Source: Nymphaea colorata (lineage: Eukaryota > Streptophyta > Magnoliopsida > Nymphaeales > Nymphaeaceae). From it: a stretch of DNA of 64,000 bases. Location of the stretch: positions 23,834,742-23,898,741 of the forward strand of contig NC_045141.1 of NCBI RefSeq assembly GCF_008831285.2, in the 5' to 3' direction. Positions 63,970 through 64,000 of this stretch are shown here, piece by piece. Made by a program: the position numbers and the translations under genes. The notes beneath the pieces are model-generated. The model ran no database searches and was not told the origin of the DNA. It saw only the letters and a list, made by a program, of their open reading frames with translations. The first letter of the stretch is position 1, and every line of letters starts with the position of its first letter.

Positions 63970-64000
63970 GGTGATAAAGTTATTGCTCATTTGGTCAGCA

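Larger units (their letters stand above)
59587..64000. other. Intergenic region after the NPF6 gene
   Basis: No supported gene. It contains two adjacent short LTR copies (60687-61038), a poly-A tract of about 20 bases near 61680, a GC-rich strip near 63220-63300, and a hAT-like MITE at the end. A 175-codon minus frame at 62980-63507 shows no family features and overlaps frames on the other strand equally well. Confidence 0.55.

Overview
This is nuclear DNA from a flowering plant. The evidence is five spliced or intact genes of land-plant families (a VND-type NAC factor, a SKU5-like GPI-anchored cupredoxin protein, a DUF641/GIL1-like protein, a FIL-clade YABBY and an NPF6 nitrate/chloride transporter), GT-AG introns with T-rich ends, long AT-rich intergenic DNA, GA/CT microsatellites and non-autonomous transposon remnants. 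The species cannot be read from the sequence. The proteins look like neither a typical eudicot nor a typical grass, which would fit an early-diverging angiosperm or magnoliid, but that is only an impression.

Layout: 1-8.5 kb is intergenic, with a 72-bp tandem repeat. At 8.66-10.24 kb lies a three-exon NAC gene of the VND4/5/6 type (xylem vessel differentiation). At 15.2-19.35 kb lies a nine-exon SKU5/SKS gene with two separate one-base losses. At 25.24-26.63 kb lies an intronless DUF641 gene. From 26.6 to 36.9 kb I see no gene; this stretch ends in a cluster of GA microsatellites. At 37.09-38.68 kb lies a seven-exon FIL/YAB3-type YABBY gene. From 38.9 to 56.2 kb there is AT-rich repeat DNA with a Copia-like LTR remnant (about 41.74-42.08 kb) and a hAT-like MITE (43.7-44.0 kb). 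At 56.4-59.57 kb lies a four-exon NPF6 transporter. The rest holds two adjacent short LTR copies (60.7-61.04 kb) and a second hAT-like MITE with a visible target duplication (63.7-63.97 kb).

All five genes are on the + strand. They are separate plant transcription units, not an operon or cluster, and nothing links their functions beyond general roles in growth: vessel formation, directional cell expansion, light-modulated gravitropism, lateral-organ polarity and anion transport. I found no convincing tRNA, rRNA, miRNA or CRISPR locus. I found no unknown multi-gene system. The observations most worth checking are the two frameshifts in the SKU5-like gene, the GC-AG intron in the NAC gene, the Tyr in place of the nitrate-binding His in the NPF6 protein, and the two MITEs and three short LTR copies that can be delimited to the base.
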